Origin: Rhodanobacter sp. B05
GTDB taxonomy: Bacteria > Pseudomonadota > Gammaproteobacteria > Xanthomonadales > Rhodanobacteraceae
Direction: 5' to 3'
Assembly (NCBI RefSeq): GCF_002001085.1
Contig: NZ_MUNU01000004.1
Coordinates: forward strand, 1 to 64,000
Length of the DNA stretch: 64,000 nt
Below are positions 19,301-28,409 of this stretch, piece by piece; position 1 is the stretch's first letter, and every line of letters begins with the position of its first letter. The notes under the pieces were generated by a model. The model did not search any database. It saw nothing but the letters and a program-made list of their open reading frames with translations, and was not told the origin of the DNA. The position numbers and the translations under genes are program-made.

Positions 19301-20538
19301 CGATGTTGAACGCACTGCCGGCCGCCCGTTGCGAATGGCTGGTGCCCGGCCTGCTGGGCGAGAAAGTGGCCGAGCTGATCCGCGGCCTGCCCAAGGCGCT
19401 GCGCCGCAACTTCGTGCCCGCACCGGATTTTGCGCGCGCGTTCGTCGAAGCCGAGTCGCCACGCGACGAGTCGCTGGCGAAGGCGCTGGCGACGTTCCTG
19501 AGACGCACCACCGGCGTCGATATTGCCGCGGCTGAATTTTCCGCCGCCGAGCTGCCGCCGCACTTCCTGATGCGCTACCGCCTGCACGACGAGCGTGGCA
19601 AGACACTGGCCAGCGGCCGTGACCTCGCCGCGTTGCGCGGCCAGTGGGAAGGCCAGGCGCGCGAGGCGTTCTCGCGCAAGACCGACATCGAGCTTACCCG
19701 CGAGGATGTGGCCAGCTGGGATTTCGAGGCGATCCCGGCGCAGGTGCGCTCCGATGGCGGCCTCACCGCATTCCCGGCGCTGGTCGACCTGGGCGAGGCG
19801 GTGGCGCTGCGCGTGTTCGAGCGCAGCGACGAAGCGCTCGCGGCCCATCGGCAGGGCGTGGTGCGGCTGCTGCGCAACGCACTCGCCAGCGAGGCGAAGC
19901 AGGCGCGCCGGCGCTTGCCGATCGGCAATGCGCTGGCCTTGAAATACGCGCCGCTGGGTGGCGTGGATGGATTGCGCGAAGACCTGCTCGAGGGCGGCTT
20001 CGCCGACCTGCTGGAACGCCATGAGTTGAATGTGCGCACTGCCGGCGCGTTCGAGTCATTGCGCACGCAATGCACGCGCGAGCTGTTTGCTGCCGGCGTC
20101 GAACGGCTGAAACTGGCCGAACCGATCATCGAGGCGCAGGCCGAGATGAAGCCGTGGCTTGAACCGCCGCTGCTGGGATTCGCCCGCGCCAGCTACGACG
20201 ACCTGCGCGAACAGGCAGATGCGCTGCTCACCCCCGGTTTTTTACGCGAGCTGCCGCCGTCACGATTGGTCCACTATCCACGCTACCTGAAGGCAATGCG
20301 CCTGCGTGGCGAACGGCTGCGCCAGGATCCGGCGAAAGACCAGCAACGCATGTTGCAGGTGATGCCGTACTGGCGTGCGTACCTGCAGCACCGCGCCGTC
20401 GGCACGGATCCGGCCAAGCTGGCCGAGTTGCGCTGGCTGATCGAGGAGTTGCGCGTGTCGCTGTTCGCGCAGGAACTCAAGACGCCCGAGCCGGTCTCGG
20501 CCAAGCGCCTGGCGAAGGCGCTGGCCGCGATCGGCTAG
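16336..20538 (+). CDS. hrpA: ATP-dependent RNA helicase HrpA (DEAH box) with two repeat-derived insertions
   Basis: A 1400-residue DEAH-box helicase. Walker A GETGSGKT is at 104-111, DEAH at 201-204, SAT follows, then the QRKGRCGR motif VI, the helicase-associated domains and the DUF3418 C-terminal region typical of HrpA. Family members resolve ribosome or mRNA structures. ATG at 16336 is preferred to upstream starts because homologous sequence begins after it. Two palindromic repeats interrupt the gene without breaking the frame: 17142-17219 (residues about 269-295, just before the second RecA domain) and about 18260-18402 (about residues 642-689). These account for about 75 extra residues. 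It converges with the gene at 20564. Confidence 0.95.
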   Translation: MNDTHPSPPESIPDPGLRELRRQLDTVSSRDFGRLLGRWRTLSRRPDENKLMALRADIERSATKRRARVAAKPAIRLDESLPISARGEDIVKLIREHQVVVIAGETGSGKTTQLPKLCLAAGRGEAGMIGCTQPRRLAARSVARRVAEELGTPLGELVGFQVRFNDQVSERSLVKFMTDGILLAETQGDPWLSAYDTLIIDEAHERSLNIDFLLGYLKRLAVKRPELKIIVTSATIDTARFSEHFDGAPVVEVEGRAYPVELRWRPIDLVGAHPVRDGSSPASQKEHRAQGALLRGSRDMQQGSAEHIAAVLDEISHDDPRGDVLVFLPGEREIRDAHQLLSRRQYRETEIMPLYARLSAGDQDRVFKPGIKRRVVLATNVAETSLTVPRIRYVIDTGTARVKRYSQRSQLERLHVEPVSQAAADQRKGRCGRVGPGICYRLYDEADFAGRAAFTDPELLRSSLANVILRMLALQLGEVDEFPFLEAPDPRVVADGFRRLTEISAVDDARKLTSIGRTLARLPIDVQLARMLVEGEKLHSLRELLTIVSFLSIQDPRERPSDARQQADAAHAVFADPKSDFVGVLNLWQAYHHAHEDLTQSKLRDWCSRHFLSFMRMREWRELHRQLLLVVAELGWKLDVSPTVQSEAQNARSAPPPARRGSLGEGSEALKVENTPPQPSPASRGGSEDAADRLYESTHRALLAGLPTQVGRKDEKGIYQSTRERKFQMFPGSALSKAPPNWVFSAQILDVGGRVWGMANARVELLWIEQQAAHLLRMHCRDAHWSKKRGCVVAYEQVSLFGLVLVEKRPVTFQQQDPALAHAIFLREALTRGDIDSRADFVRANQRVLEDALGIEAKQRREGLIRHEDELVAFFEGKLPEEIASSRALDAWYRKARPAEQAALRWSLDDVMVGGAGLDAKAFPAALDMDVRVPRAQATAGMPEVEQCTEQLPDAQERPLEIPQQRYKLEYRFVPGDEADGVTLHLPLAMLNALPAARCEWLVPGLLGEKVAELIRGLPKALRRNFVPAPDFARAFVEAESPRDESLAKALATFLRRTTGVDIAAAEFSAAELPPHFLMRYRLHDERGKTLASGRDLAALRGQWEGQAREAFSRKTDIELTREDVASWDFEAIPAQVRSDGGLTAFPALVDLGEAVALRVFERSDEALAAHRQGVVRLLRNALASEAKQARRRLPIGNALALKYAPLGGVDGLREDLLEGGFADLLERHELNVRTAGAFESLRTQCTRELFAAGVERLKLAEPIIEAQAEMKPWLEPPLLGFARASYDDLREQADALLTPGFLRELPPSRLVHYPRYLKAMRLRGERLRQDPAKDQQRMLQVMPYWRAYLQHRAVGTDPAKLAELRWLIEELRVSLFAQELKTPEPVSAKRLAKALAAIG
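17142..17219. repeat. REP-like palindrome inserted in frame in hrpA
   Basis: Two perfect 25-bp inverted arms (17143-17167 and 17194-17218) begin GTAGGAGCGCACCCTGTG and end in its complement. With the flanking bases the element is 78 bp, a multiple of three, and it contains no stop in the hrpA frame. GTAGGAGC...GCGATG(G)CTCTT also starts the palindrome downstream of yoaA at 32.21 kb, so this is a dispersed family. It adds a loop around residue 269-295 of HrpA. Confidence 0.85.
18260..18402. repeat. Second palindromic repeat block inside hrpA
   Basis: Two hairpins lie close together: TCCCCCTGCGCGCAGGGGGA (18300-18319, perfect palindrome) and CCTCCCCTGC-GA-GCAGGGGAGG (18371-18392). The translated segment is rich in Pro, Ser, Gly and Arg and separates the conserved ELGWKL and THRALLAGL segments of HrpA. 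Boundaries are approximate, judged from where HrpA-like sequence stops and resumes. Confidence 0.7.
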
Positions 20539-20563
20539 GAGCGTGGGCGGTGTCGTCAGGACG

Positions 20564-21043
20564 TCAACGAATACGCTTGACGTGGACGCTTGTATAGCAG
20601 GACGGTACGTACATCATCCAGAAGTTCATGAAGGAATGGCTGATCTTCACCGCGGTATGGTCACTCGGCCGACAGGAGTGCGGATCGGGATCGGTCACCT
20701 CCCATTGCTGGTTGTTGGCCAACGTGAAGCTCTGCCCCTTGCTCCAGCCACTGAACTGTCCGCTGATCGTGGAGTTGATGGTGCTGCGCGACTTGTCGCC
20801 CGCATAGAACACCGGCTTGCCGCTGGAATCGACCACCTTGGTCTTGACCTTGGCATGCGTGCTCAGCCAGTTGTCCAGGTTCTGCAGTTCCTGCGGCGAC
20901 AGCTTGTCCAGGCCGGCGGCCTTGAATTCGGCGCTGCTCATGCGTTGCTGCAATCCGTTGGACGGCTGCTGCGCCAATGCGGTCAGGCCACACAGGGGAA
21001 GGATCAGCAGGAACGGCAGCAAGTGGCGAGGGCGGATCGGCAT
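20564..21043 (-). CDS. Secreted hypothetical protein
   Basis: A 159-residue protein with a signal peptide (hydrophobic 8-23, ending LTALA-QQ), so exported. After a helical segment with KLSPQELQNLDNWLSTH comes a beta-rich part, FSGWSKGQSFTLANNQQWEVTD. Similar segments occur in small secreted proteins of Xanthomonadales whose function I do not know. Two Cys (123 and 149 region) could form a disulfide. GAGG lies 9 nt before the ATG. It converges with hrpA (25 bp apart) and is divergent from relA. Confidence 0.75.
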   Translation of the reverse strand: MPIRPRHLLPFLLILPLCGLTALAQQPSNGLQQRMSSAEFKAAGLDKLSPQELQNLDNWLSTHAKVKTKVVDSSGKPVFYAGDKSRSTINSTISGQFSGWSKGQSFTLANNQQWEVTDPDPHSCRPSDHTAVKISHSFMNFWMMYVPSCYTSVHVKRIR

Positions 21044-21188
21044 GGGTGACTTCCTCTGGATGCGGGCGGCAGGTGTCGATTCTGCGCGTCAAGCCACCTC
21101 CAAGCCAAGCGGGCCCCGAACCGAACGTCGCGCGCGGGGCGATCCGCGCTCTCGCTACTATGCTTGCACGCAAGGAATCCTGGTCGAC

Positions 21189-23309
21189 ATGCCACAGCCC
21201 GTACCTCCAACCAGTCTGACGCCATGGCGCGAACGTGCCGGCAGCTTGCCGATGGAGCTCGTCGAGGCCCTGCAAGCCACGGCCACGCTGTCACTGCGCG
21301 AAGCCGAATGCGGCGACACGCTGGACCTGCTGGGCATGCTCGGCTGCGATGCGCAGACCCAGGCGGCTGCCTTGTGGTTCGAGCTGGCGCGTGCGGATCC
21401 GGCGCTGTGGGCGGCGCGGCGCGCCGCACTGCCGACGGAACTGCAACGTCTCGTGGCCGGCCAGCAGGCGGCCGAGCAGGTGTGGGCGCTGCATGCGCAA
21501 CGGGCGCCGGATGGTGCGGCCGAGGGCCTGCGCCGGCTGCTGCTGGCGATCGTGCGCGACCTGCGCGTGGTGTTCGTGCTGCTGGCGCGGCAGCTGGCGC
21601 GGATGCGTGCCGCGGTGGCGTTGCCGGCGGAGCAGGCCGCCGCACTGGCGCGGCTGAGCCGCGACATCCATGCGCCGCTGGCCAATCGCCTCGGCATCTG
21701 GCAATTGAAATGGGAGCTGGAGGATCTGGCGTTCCGCTTCCTGCAGCCGGACACCTACCGTCGCATCGCGAAGCTGCTCGACGAGCGGCGCGTCGACCGC
21801 GAGGGTTTCATCCGCCAGTCGCTGGACGAGCTGCAGCAGGCGCTCGACGCGGCCGGCCTTCGCGCCGAGCTGGCCGGGCGACCGAAGCACATCTACTCGA
21901 TCTGGAAGAAGATGCAGCGCAAGTCGCTGGACTTCTCCGACCTGTACGACATCCGTGCGGTGCGCGTGCTGGTCGACAGCATCACCGACTGCTACGCCGC
22001 GCTGGGCGTGGTGCACGCGCGCTGGCCGCATCTGCCGAACGAATTCGACGACTACATCGCGCGGCCCAAGCCGAACGGCTACCAGTCGCTGCACACGGCG
22101 GTGATGGGTCCGGCCGGCAAGACCCTGGAGGTGCAGATCCGCACCCACGAGATGCATCGCGCCAACGAGTTGGGCGTGGCGGCGCACTGGCGTTACAAGG
22201 AAGGTGGCGGCGGCGATGCCGAGTTCGAGGCGAAGATCGCCTGGATGCGCAAATTGCTGGAGCCGCGCAGCGGCGACGACAGCACCCTCGCGGCGGAACT
22301 GCAGACCGAGCTGCTGGAGGACCGGGTCTATCTGCTCACGCCCAAGGGCGAGGTGTTCGATCTGGCGCGTGGCGCCACCGTGCTGGACTTCGCCTATCTG
22401 ATCCACACCGAGGTCGGCCATCGCTGCCGCGGTGCCAAGGTCAACGGCCGCATCGTGCCGCTGACATTCCAGCCGCAGAGCGGCGACCGGGTCGAGATAC
22501 TCACCACCAAGCTGGCCGAGCCCAGCCGCGACTGGCTGTCGCCGCACCATGGCTACCTCAACACGGCGCGCGCGAAGGACAAGGTGCGTGCGTGGTTTCG
22601 CCGCATCGCGCACGACGCCAATCTCACCGTCGGCCGCAGCATGCTCGAGCGCGAACTCAGGCGGCTGGCGCTGCCGCAGGCCGAAATTGGCAAGCTGCCC
22701 GCGCTTTTCCATCTGCAGACGCAGGACGAGCTGCTGACGGCACTGGCGCTGGGCGAGGTCACGCCCGGCCAGGTCGCCCGCATGCTGCAGGAAGCGGCGC
22801 AACCGCCGATGCCGTCTCCGGCGCCGCAACCGGCGCGCCCGACCACGCTCGATCGAGGTGCGCTGAGCATCGAAGGCGTCGGCAACCTGCTGACCACGCT
22901 GGCACGCTGCTGCCAGCCACTGCCGGGCGATACCGTGCGCGGTTACATCACCAAGGGGCGCGGCGTGTCGGTGCACCGCGCCGACTGCGGCAGCCTGGCG
23001 CGGCTGCTGCGGCACGACCCGGATCGGGTGATCGCGGTGAGCTGGGGGCACGCCGCCAGCCAGGCCTACGAAGTGGATATCGAATTGCGCGGCTACGATC
23101 GCAAGGAGTTGCAGAAGGACGTCACCAACGTGATCAGCAACGCCGGCACCCACATCATCGCCTCGTCCAGCCGGTCGCAGCCGCAGAGCGGCGAAGTGGA
23201 GATGCGCTACACCCTGCGCGTGCGCGATTTCGAGCAGTTGTCGACCCTGCTGGGCAAGTTGCTGGCGCTGCCCAACGTGACCGATGCGCGCCGGATCGGC
23301 GTCGGCTGA
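21189..23309 (+). CDS. relA: GTP pyrophosphokinase RelA (synthetase only)
   Basis: A 706-residue RelA/SpoT homologue that makes (p)ppGpp in the stringent response. The N-terminal hydrolase-like domain lacks the HD metal motif (ARLSRDIHAPLANRLG where a bifunctional enzyme keeps its catalytic residues), so it should be RelA rather than SpoT. The synthetase domain shows RPKHIYSIWKKMQ, EFDDYIARPKPNGYQSLHT and EVQIRT. A TGS domain (DFAYLIHTEVGHRCRGAKVNG) and a C-terminal ACT domain follow, for ribosome contact. The start at 21189 (MPQPVPP) is chosen by protein length; upstream sequence in frame covers the antisense of the secreted gene. AAGGA sits 12 nt upstream. Confidence 0.95.
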   Translation: MPQPVPPTSLTPWRERAGSLPMELVEALQATATLSLREAECGDTLDLLGMLGCDAQTQAAALWFELARADPALWAARRAALPTELQRLVAGQQAAEQVWALHAQRAPDGAAEGLRRLLLAIVRDLRVVFVLLARQLARMRAAVALPAEQAAALARLSRDIHAPLANRLGIWQLKWELEDLAFRFLQPDTYRRIAKLLDERRVDREGFIRQSLDELQQALDAAGLRAELAGRPKHIYSIWKKMQRKSLDFSDLYDIRAVRVLVDSITDCYAALGVVHARWPHLPNEFDDYIARPKPNGYQSLHTAVMGPAGKTLEVQIRTHEMHRANELGVAAHWRYKEGGGGDAEFEAKIAWMRKLLEPRSGDDSTLAAELQTELLEDRVYLLTPKGEVFDLARGATVLDFAYLIHTEVGHRCRGAKVNGRIVPLTFQPQSGDRVEILTTKLAEPSRDWLSPHHGYLNTARAKDKVRAWFRRIAHDANLTVGRSMLERELRRLALPQAEIGKLPALFHLQTQDELLTALALGEVTPGQVARMLQEAAQPPMPSPAPQPARPTTLDRGALSIEGVGNLLTTLARCCQPLPGDTVRGYITKGRGVSVHRADCGSLARLLRHDPDRVIAVSWGHAASQAYEVDIELRGYDRKELQKDVTNVISNAGTHIIASSSRSQPQSGEVEMRYTLRVRDFEQLSTLLGKLLALPNVTDARRIGVG

Positions 23310-23392
23310 ATGCTGAACGCCGGTACGCGCGCCGCGAAGCCGCGCGCCGGCCCGATGTTAAGCTGCGGTCGGTACATTCAGCGCCAGGGATC

Positions 23393-25090
23393 ATGAGCAC
23401 TCGCCGGGACCCGCACGACAACAGGCCACACCTTCGCAACGAGCCCACCCTGGGTGATCTCGACCGCGTGGACGACCCGCGCGCACGCGCCGCCGACGGC
23501 TTGCCGGAGGTCACCGTCGAACCGCGTCGTTCCCGCCATGCGCGGGCGTCCTCGATGCGGTCTTCGCGGCGAGGCCCGGGCTGGCTGGTTCCCGTGTTGT
23601 TGCTGCTGGTCGTGGTGATGGTCGGTGCGCTGTGGCTCAGCCAGAACCGCCTGCGCGGCATGCTTCCGCGCACCGACCTCAATACCGTGCTGGAGCAGGC
23701 GCAACAGGCCCTGAAGGATGGCCGTCTGGACGGCCAGGATGGCACCAGTGCGCGCGAGCTGTTCCAGCAGGCGCTGGCACAGGAGCCGGACAATGATCGC
23801 GCCCGCGACGGTCTGCGCCAGGTGGGTCAAGCCGAATTGTCCGGCGCCGATGCGGCGTTGCAGGCCGGCAAGCTCGCCCAGGCGCAGCAGCAGGCGGCGG
23901 TGGCGCGCGAGCTGCTCGGCGGCGGCAGCGACGTCGACCGGCTCGATACGCTGATCAGTCGCGCGCAGGCCGCGCAGGTGCAGACGGTGGACCTGGTCGA
24001 CCAGGCGCAGCAGGCACTGGCCGCGGGCAAACTGGACGGCCCGCAGGGCGCCGGCGCGCTGTACCAGCGGGTGCTCCAGGCCGACCCCGGCAATGCCGTG
24101 GCCACGCACGGGCTGGATCTGGTGGGCAGTGCACTGGCGGTGCAGGCACACGACGCACTCGAGTCCGGCGATCAGGCGAAGGCCAGCGCCAGCATCGAGC
24201 AGCTCGCCGCCTTGCAGCCCAACAACGGTGCGCTGCCGGCCCTGCGTGCACTGCAGGCGCAGTCGCGCCAGCAGCAGGATGGCGCGTTGCAGGCTGCCCT
24301 CAAGCAGGGGCAGGACGCGCTGCGTGCGGGCCGCATCGCCGGCGATGGCGACGATACCGCGCTGGCTCATTTCAAGGCCGCACTCGCGCTGGATCCCGAC
24401 AACGCATCCGCCAAATCCGGCCTGGGCGACGTGGCCCAGGCATTGACCGTGCAGGCCAACGCGGCGATCGACGCGGGCGACCGGGAACATGCGACCAGCC
24501 TGCTCGATGCGGCGGCACAGCTGGCACCGAAGTCGGCTGATCTCGCGGCGGCGCGCGCACGCCTGCGCAGCAAGGCCGCGTCGCCGCCACGTAGCGCCGC
24601 AGCTGACCAGAGCGAGGATGCACCGGTGACCACCGCCGTGTTGTCGCCCGAGCAGAGCATCGCGGTGGCGCAACTGGTACAGCGCGCGCAGCTGGCCACC
24701 CGCAACGGCAACATCATGATGCCGCCCGGCGACAGCGCCTACGACCTGTATCGCAGCGCGCTGGCGATCGACGGCAACAACGTCGCCGCCGCGCAGGGCC
24801 TGCAAGGCCTGGCGGGCGAGGTGGCACGGCAGTTCAGGCAGGCGCTCACCGCCGGCAAGCTGGCGCAGGCCGACGACATGCTGATCGATCTGGCCGAGCT
24901 GGCGCCGGGGGATCCCGCGCAAGGGGGACTCAACAACCAGCTGGCAAGCGCCTGGCTGGACCGCGCCGAGCAGCAGTTGGGCAGTGGCGATCGCATCGGC
25001 GCCGGCCAGTCGCTGGCGCATGCACGCAAGCTGGCGCCGAATCACCCGCGCCTGCTCGACCTGAGTGCCCGCCTGCAGGGCGGGCACTGA
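23393..25090 (+). CDS. Membrane-anchored TPR-like protein
   Basis: A 565-residue protein of unknown function. An arginine-rich cytoplasmic segment (1-62) precedes one transmembrane helix (PGWLVPVLLLLVVVMVGALW, about 62-81). The rest should be periplasmic and consists of Ala/Gln/Leu-rich helical repeats. Units such as ELFQQALAQEPDNDRARDGL, LYQRVLQADPGNAVATHGL and HFKAALALDPDNASAKSGL read as TPR repeats. It could be a scaffold for envelope enzymes. The start at 23393 (MSTRRD) follows a short AGGGA. It lies 83 bp after relA and 7 bp before the next gene, so these may be co-transcribed. Confidence 0.8.
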   Translation: MSTRRDPHDNRPHLRNEPTLGDLDRVDDPRARAADGLPEVTVEPRRSRHARASSMRSSRRGPGWLVPVLLLLVVVMVGALWLSQNRLRGMLPRTDLNTVLEQAQQALKDGRLDGQDGTSARELFQQALAQEPDNDRARDGLRQVGQAELSGADAALQAGKLAQAQQQAAVARELLGGGSDVDRLDTLISRAQAAQVQTVDLVDQAQQALAAGKLDGPQGAGALYQRVLQADPGNAVATHGLDLVGSALAVQAHDALESGDQAKASASIEQLAALQPNNGALPALRALQAQSRQQQDGALQAALKQGQDALRAGRIAGDGDDTALAHFKAALALDPDNASAKSGLGDVAQALTVQANAAIDAGDREHATSLLDAAAQLAPKSADLAAARARLRSKAASPPRSAAADQSEDAPVTTAVLSPEQSIAVAQLVQRAQLATRNGNIMMPPGDSAYDLYRSALAIDGNNVAAAQGLQGLAGEVARQFRQALTAGKLAQADDMLIDLAELAPGDPAQGGLNNQLASAWLDRAEQQLGSGDRIGAGQSLAHARKLAPNHPRLLDLSARLQGGH

Positions 25091-25097
25091 GCGCTGC

Positions 25098-25946
25098 ATG
25101 ACCATCCTGGTCATCGGCGGCAGCAGTCAGATCGGCCATTTCCTGCTGCCGCGCCTGGCTGCTGGCGGCGAACCGATCGTGGCCTTGAGTCGCATCCCGC
25201 GGCCGACACGGGATGGCGTGGAGTGGCTGCGCGGAGCCCTGCCGCACGCCATGCCTTCGCTGCCCGCGTTGTCGGCGATCGTCAGTTTCGGTCCGCTGCA
25301 GGCGCTGGCCGACTGGCTGGCGCAAGCCACCCTGGTCGACACGCCGCGGGTGATCGCCACCAGCTCGATGAGCGCGGAAACCAAGCGCGACTCGGCGGTG
25401 CCGGCCGAGCGCGAAATATCCCGCCAGCTGCGCGCCGGCGAAGCCGCGCTGGCCGCCGCCTGCGCGCGTCTTGGCTGCGCCTGGACCGTGTTGCGGCCGA
25501 CCCTGGTCTACGGCGCGGGGCTCGACAGGAGCCTTAGCCCGATCGCCCGCCGCGCCTTGCGCACGCGTCTGTTTCCGATCCCCGCCGGGCGCGGCCTGCG
25601 CCAGCCGGTGCATGCCGATGACATCGCGCAGGCGGTGCTGGCCGCACTGGAATGCCCGGCCGCCGCCGGGCGCATTCTGTCGATCGGTGGCGGCGAGCGC
25701 CTGCCCTACCCGCAGATGTTTGCGCGAGTGCGCCGAAGCCTGCCGCGCGCCACCGTGCCGGTGTGGCTGCCGGCGTGGCTGCTGCGGCTGGGCCAGCAGA
25801 TGTGTCCGCCGCTGCGTGGCCCGTTGAGCCGGCTCGACAGCGACCTGGTGGCAGACAACGACGAACTGCAACGTCTGCTGCATGTCCAACCACGGCCATT
25901 CCAGCCCGAAGCCGCGATGTGGGTGGAGCCGCGGCAGGCTCCATGA
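25098..25946 (+). CDS. NAD(P)-binding Rossmann-fold protein (atypical SDR, epimerase-like)
   Basis: A 282-residue protein with the N-terminal dinucleotide motif TILVIGGSSQIGHFLLP and extended-SDR features LRPTLVYGAG and PVHADDIAQAVLAAL. The canonical YxxxK catalytic pair is not visible in the expected place after SSMSAET, so it may be an atypical SDR that binds a nucleotide without classic dehydrogenase chemistry. Substrate unknown. ATG at 25098 is used (MTILVIGG) since the motif starts there. It starts 7 bp after the TPR gene. Confidence 0.8.
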   Translation: MTILVIGGSSQIGHFLLPRLAAGGEPIVALSRIPRPTRDGVEWLRGALPHAMPSLPALSAIVSFGPLQALADWLAQATLVDTPRVIATSSMSAETKRDSAVPAEREISRQLRAGEAALAAACARLGCAWTVLRPTLVYGAGLDRSLSPIARRALRTRLFPIPAGRGLRQPVHADDIAQAVLAALECPAAAGRILSIGGGERLPYPQMFARVRRSLPRATVPVWLPAWLLRLGQQMCPPLRGPLSRLDSDLVADNDELQRLLHVQPRPFQPEAAMWVEPRQAP

Positions 25947-26058
25947 AGCAGACCGCACCGATTGCCCGCGTTTTGCCCGCAAACGGGCCGTCACGTTCAT
26001 GGGCGCGCCGGGATGCAGGCCCTATCATCGAACCACCTGATCGCCGGATTTCCCCACG

Positions 26059-28407
26059 TTGGCCTTTCTGACCCGCACCCGTTCGTTCGCCCGCCGCAGC
26101 TGGCCCTGGTTGCGCATCCCGTGCTGGATCGGCCTGGGCCTGCTGGTCGGGTTCGTGCTGCCATACACGCTGGTGCTGAACAAGCGCGTGCAGGATCGCT
26201 TCAGCGATGTGGTCTTCGCGGTGCCGACCCGCGTGTACGCGCGGCCGCTACCGCTGAGCGCGGGCGAGCCGATGTCGTCGGCCGCGCTGGAGCTGGAGCT
26301 GACCTTCGCCGGTTACAGCCATGACGGCCGCGGCGATGTCGCCGGCAGCTGGATGAAACAGGGTTCGCGCTACACGATCTCCTCGCGTGGCTATGCCGGA
26401 CCGGATGGCGGCGAGCTGCCGAAGCGGATCCGGGTGACCGTGGGCAGTGGCGAAGTGCAGTCGGTGCAGGATGCCGCCAGCGGCAAGCCGATCGCCTTGA
26501 CCCACCTCGATCCGGCCCGCATCGCCACGCTGTACGGCGCCACCCAGGAAGAACGTCGCTTCGTGCAGCTGGCCGACGTGCCGCCGCTGCTGCTGAGCGG
26601 ATTGCAGGCGGTCGAGGATCGCAACTTCAAGCACAACATCGGTATCGACTTCGGTGCGATCGCACGGGCGGCGTTCGCGAACCTGCGTGCCGGCCATACC
26701 GTACAGGGCGGCTCCACCCTGACCCAGCAGCTGGTGCGCAACCTGTTCCTCAGCCGCGACCAGACCTTCACGCGCAAGATCAACGAAGCGCTGATGTCGC
26801 TGCTGCTGGAGGCGCATTACAGCAAGGGGCGCATCCTCGAGGCTTACGTCAACGACGTCTTCCTCGGCCAGCAGGGCGGCCAGGCCGTGCACGGCTTCGG
26901 TGCCGCGTCGGAGTTCTATTTCGGGCGCCGCCTGCAGGAGTTGCGCCCGCAGGAGATCGCGCTGCTGGTGGGACTGGTCAAGGGGCCGAGCTACTACGAT
27001 CCACGCCGTGCACCGAAGCGTGCACTGACCCGACGCAACCTGGTGCTGCAGGAATTTTTCGACACCGGTCTGCTCAGCGCGGCGCAGCTCAATGCGGCGC
27101 AGGCGGCGCCGCTGGACGTGATCCAGGATGGCCAGCTGCCGCATAACCGGTTCCCCGCATTCATGGAACTGGTGCGCAGGCAGATCACCGCCGACTTCGA
27201 CGAGAAGGCGTTGCGCGAGGGCAACCTGTCGATCTTCACCACGCTCGACCCGGCCGCGCAGCTGTATGCCGAGCAGGCGATCAGCAGCAGCCTGAAGAGT
27301 CTGGGCAAGCGCGGCGACGGCGTGCAGGCCGCGGCGGTGGTGACCGACGCACAGACCGGCAACGTGCTGGCCGTGGTCGGCAGCCGCAGCCCGGGCGATC
27401 CGGGCTACAACCGTGCGCTGGACATCCAGCGGCCGATCGGCTCGACGATCAAGCCGTTCGTCTACCTGGTGGCACTGACCCAGCCGCAGCGCTGGAACCT
27501 GGCCAGCCTGCTCGACGACAGTCCGATCAGCATGCGCCAACCGAATGGCAGCGTGTGGACGCCGCAGAACGACGACAACCGGAGCCACGGCATGGTGCCG
27601 ATGGTCGATGCCCTGGCGCAATCGTGGAACCTTGCGTCGATCCGGCTGGGCATGGCGGTGGGGCTGCCGCGGATCAGGGCATTCCTGCAGTCGTTTGGTC
27701 TCAAGGACGTCAACCCGGGCCCCTCGCTGCTCATCGGCGCGCTCGACCTGGCCCCGCTGCAGGTGGCCCAGCTCTATCAATATCTCGCCGCGGACGGGCA
27801 TGCGCTGCCGCTGCTGGCGGTGCGCGGCGTGCTCGACGGCAACGGTCGCACGATCAAGCGCTACCAGGTGCAGGGCGGCGCAGGCGAATACCAGGAAGCG
27901 GTGCGGCTGGTCACCTGGGCGATGCAGCAGGTCGCCGAATACGGCACCGCCAGCGCGATCGGCAACTCCGCGCTGGCCTCGCTGCACGCCGCCGGCAAGA
28001 CCGGCACCAGCAACGACATGCGCGACAGCTGGTTTGCCGGTTTCACCGGCGATCACCTGGCGGTGTTCTGGATGGGTCGCGACGACAACAAGCCGACCAC
28101 CTTGTTCGGTGCCACCGGCGGCCTGCGCGCCTGGCGCGACCTGTTCGCCAAACTGCCGACACAGCCGCTGTCAGCAAGAGCGGGCGCGGGCCTGGAAATG
28201 GCCTGGATCAACCCCACGGACGGCAAACGGACCGAGCAACAGTGCCAGGGCGCGCAACAGGTGCCGGTGGTTGCCGGCAGCCTGCCCGCCGACACCGATG
28301 GCTGCTTCTGGCAGGGTGTGCAGAACCTGTTTGGTGGCGGCGATTCCTCTGCACCGGCCGGCACACCGCCCGCGCCATCTTCCTCCAGCACCCCGATCCG
28401 GAACTGA
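26059..28407 (+). CDS. mrcB: Bifunctional penicillin-binding protein 1B
   Basis: A 782-residue class A PBP that polymerises and crosslinks peptidoglycan. One N-terminal helix (19-40) is followed by a UB2H-like segment. The GT51 glycosyltransferase has VEDRNF (Glu186 catalytic), QGGSTLTQQLVRN and RKINEALMSLLLE. The transpeptidase has STIK (Ser462-Lys465), SWN (522-524) and KTGT (647-650). The start is TTG at 26059 with no clear Shine-Dalgarno; no better in-frame start is seen nearby. The stop is 2 bp before a lipoprotein gene, which suggests a functional pair. Confidence 0.95.
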   Translation: MAFLTRTRSFARRSWPWLRIPCWIGLGLLVGFVLPYTLVLNKRVQDRFSDVVFAVPTRVYARPLPLSAGEPMSSAALELELTFAGYSHDGRGDVAGSWMKQGSRYTISSRGYAGPDGGELPKRIRVTVGSGEVQSVQDAASGKPIALTHLDPARIATLYGATQEERRFVQLADVPPLLLSGLQAVEDRNFKHNIGIDFGAIARAAFANLRAGHTVQGGSTLTQQLVRNLFLSRDQTFTRKINEALMSLLLEAHYSKGRILEAYVNDVFLGQQGGQAVHGFGAASEFYFGRRLQELRPQEIALLVGLVKGPSYYDPRRAPKRALTRRNLVLQEFFDTGLLSAAQLNAAQAAPLDVIQDGQLPHNRFPAFMELVRRQITADFDEKALREGNLSIFTTLDPAAQLYAEQAISSSLKSLGKRGDGVQAAAVVTDAQTGNVLAVVGSRSPGDPGYNRALDIQRPIGSTIKPFVYLVALTQPQRWNLASLLDDSPISMRQPNGSVWTPQNDDNRSHGMVPMVDALAQSWNLASIRLGMAVGLPRIRAFLQSFGLKDVNPGPSLLIGALDLAPLQVAQLYQYLAADGHALPLLAVRGVLDGNGRTIKRYQVQGGAGEYQEAVRLVTWAMQQVAEYGTASAIGNSALASLHAAGKTGTSNDMRDSWFAGFTGDHLAVFWMGRDDNKPTTLFGATGGLRAWRDLFAKLPTQPLSARAGAGLEMAWINPTDGKRTEQQCQGAQQVPVVAGSLPADTDGCFWQGVQNLFGGGDSSAPAGTPPAPSSSSTPIRN

Positions 28408-28409
28408 TC

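Noticed and set aside
16336-20538. hrpA as a disrupted pseudogene because of its two palindromes
   Set aside because: Both insertions keep the frame and all helicase motifs are intact to the normal C-terminal domain.
21189-21800. RelA as a bifunctional SpoT-type enzyme
   Set aside because: The HD metal-binding motif of the hydrolase domain is missing, so only synthetase activity is expected.
21164-23392. Upstream part of the open frame that ends in the TPR-like protein
   Set aside because: It overlaps relA in another frame and is Arg/Ala/Gly-rich low-quality protein; coding character begins at 23393.
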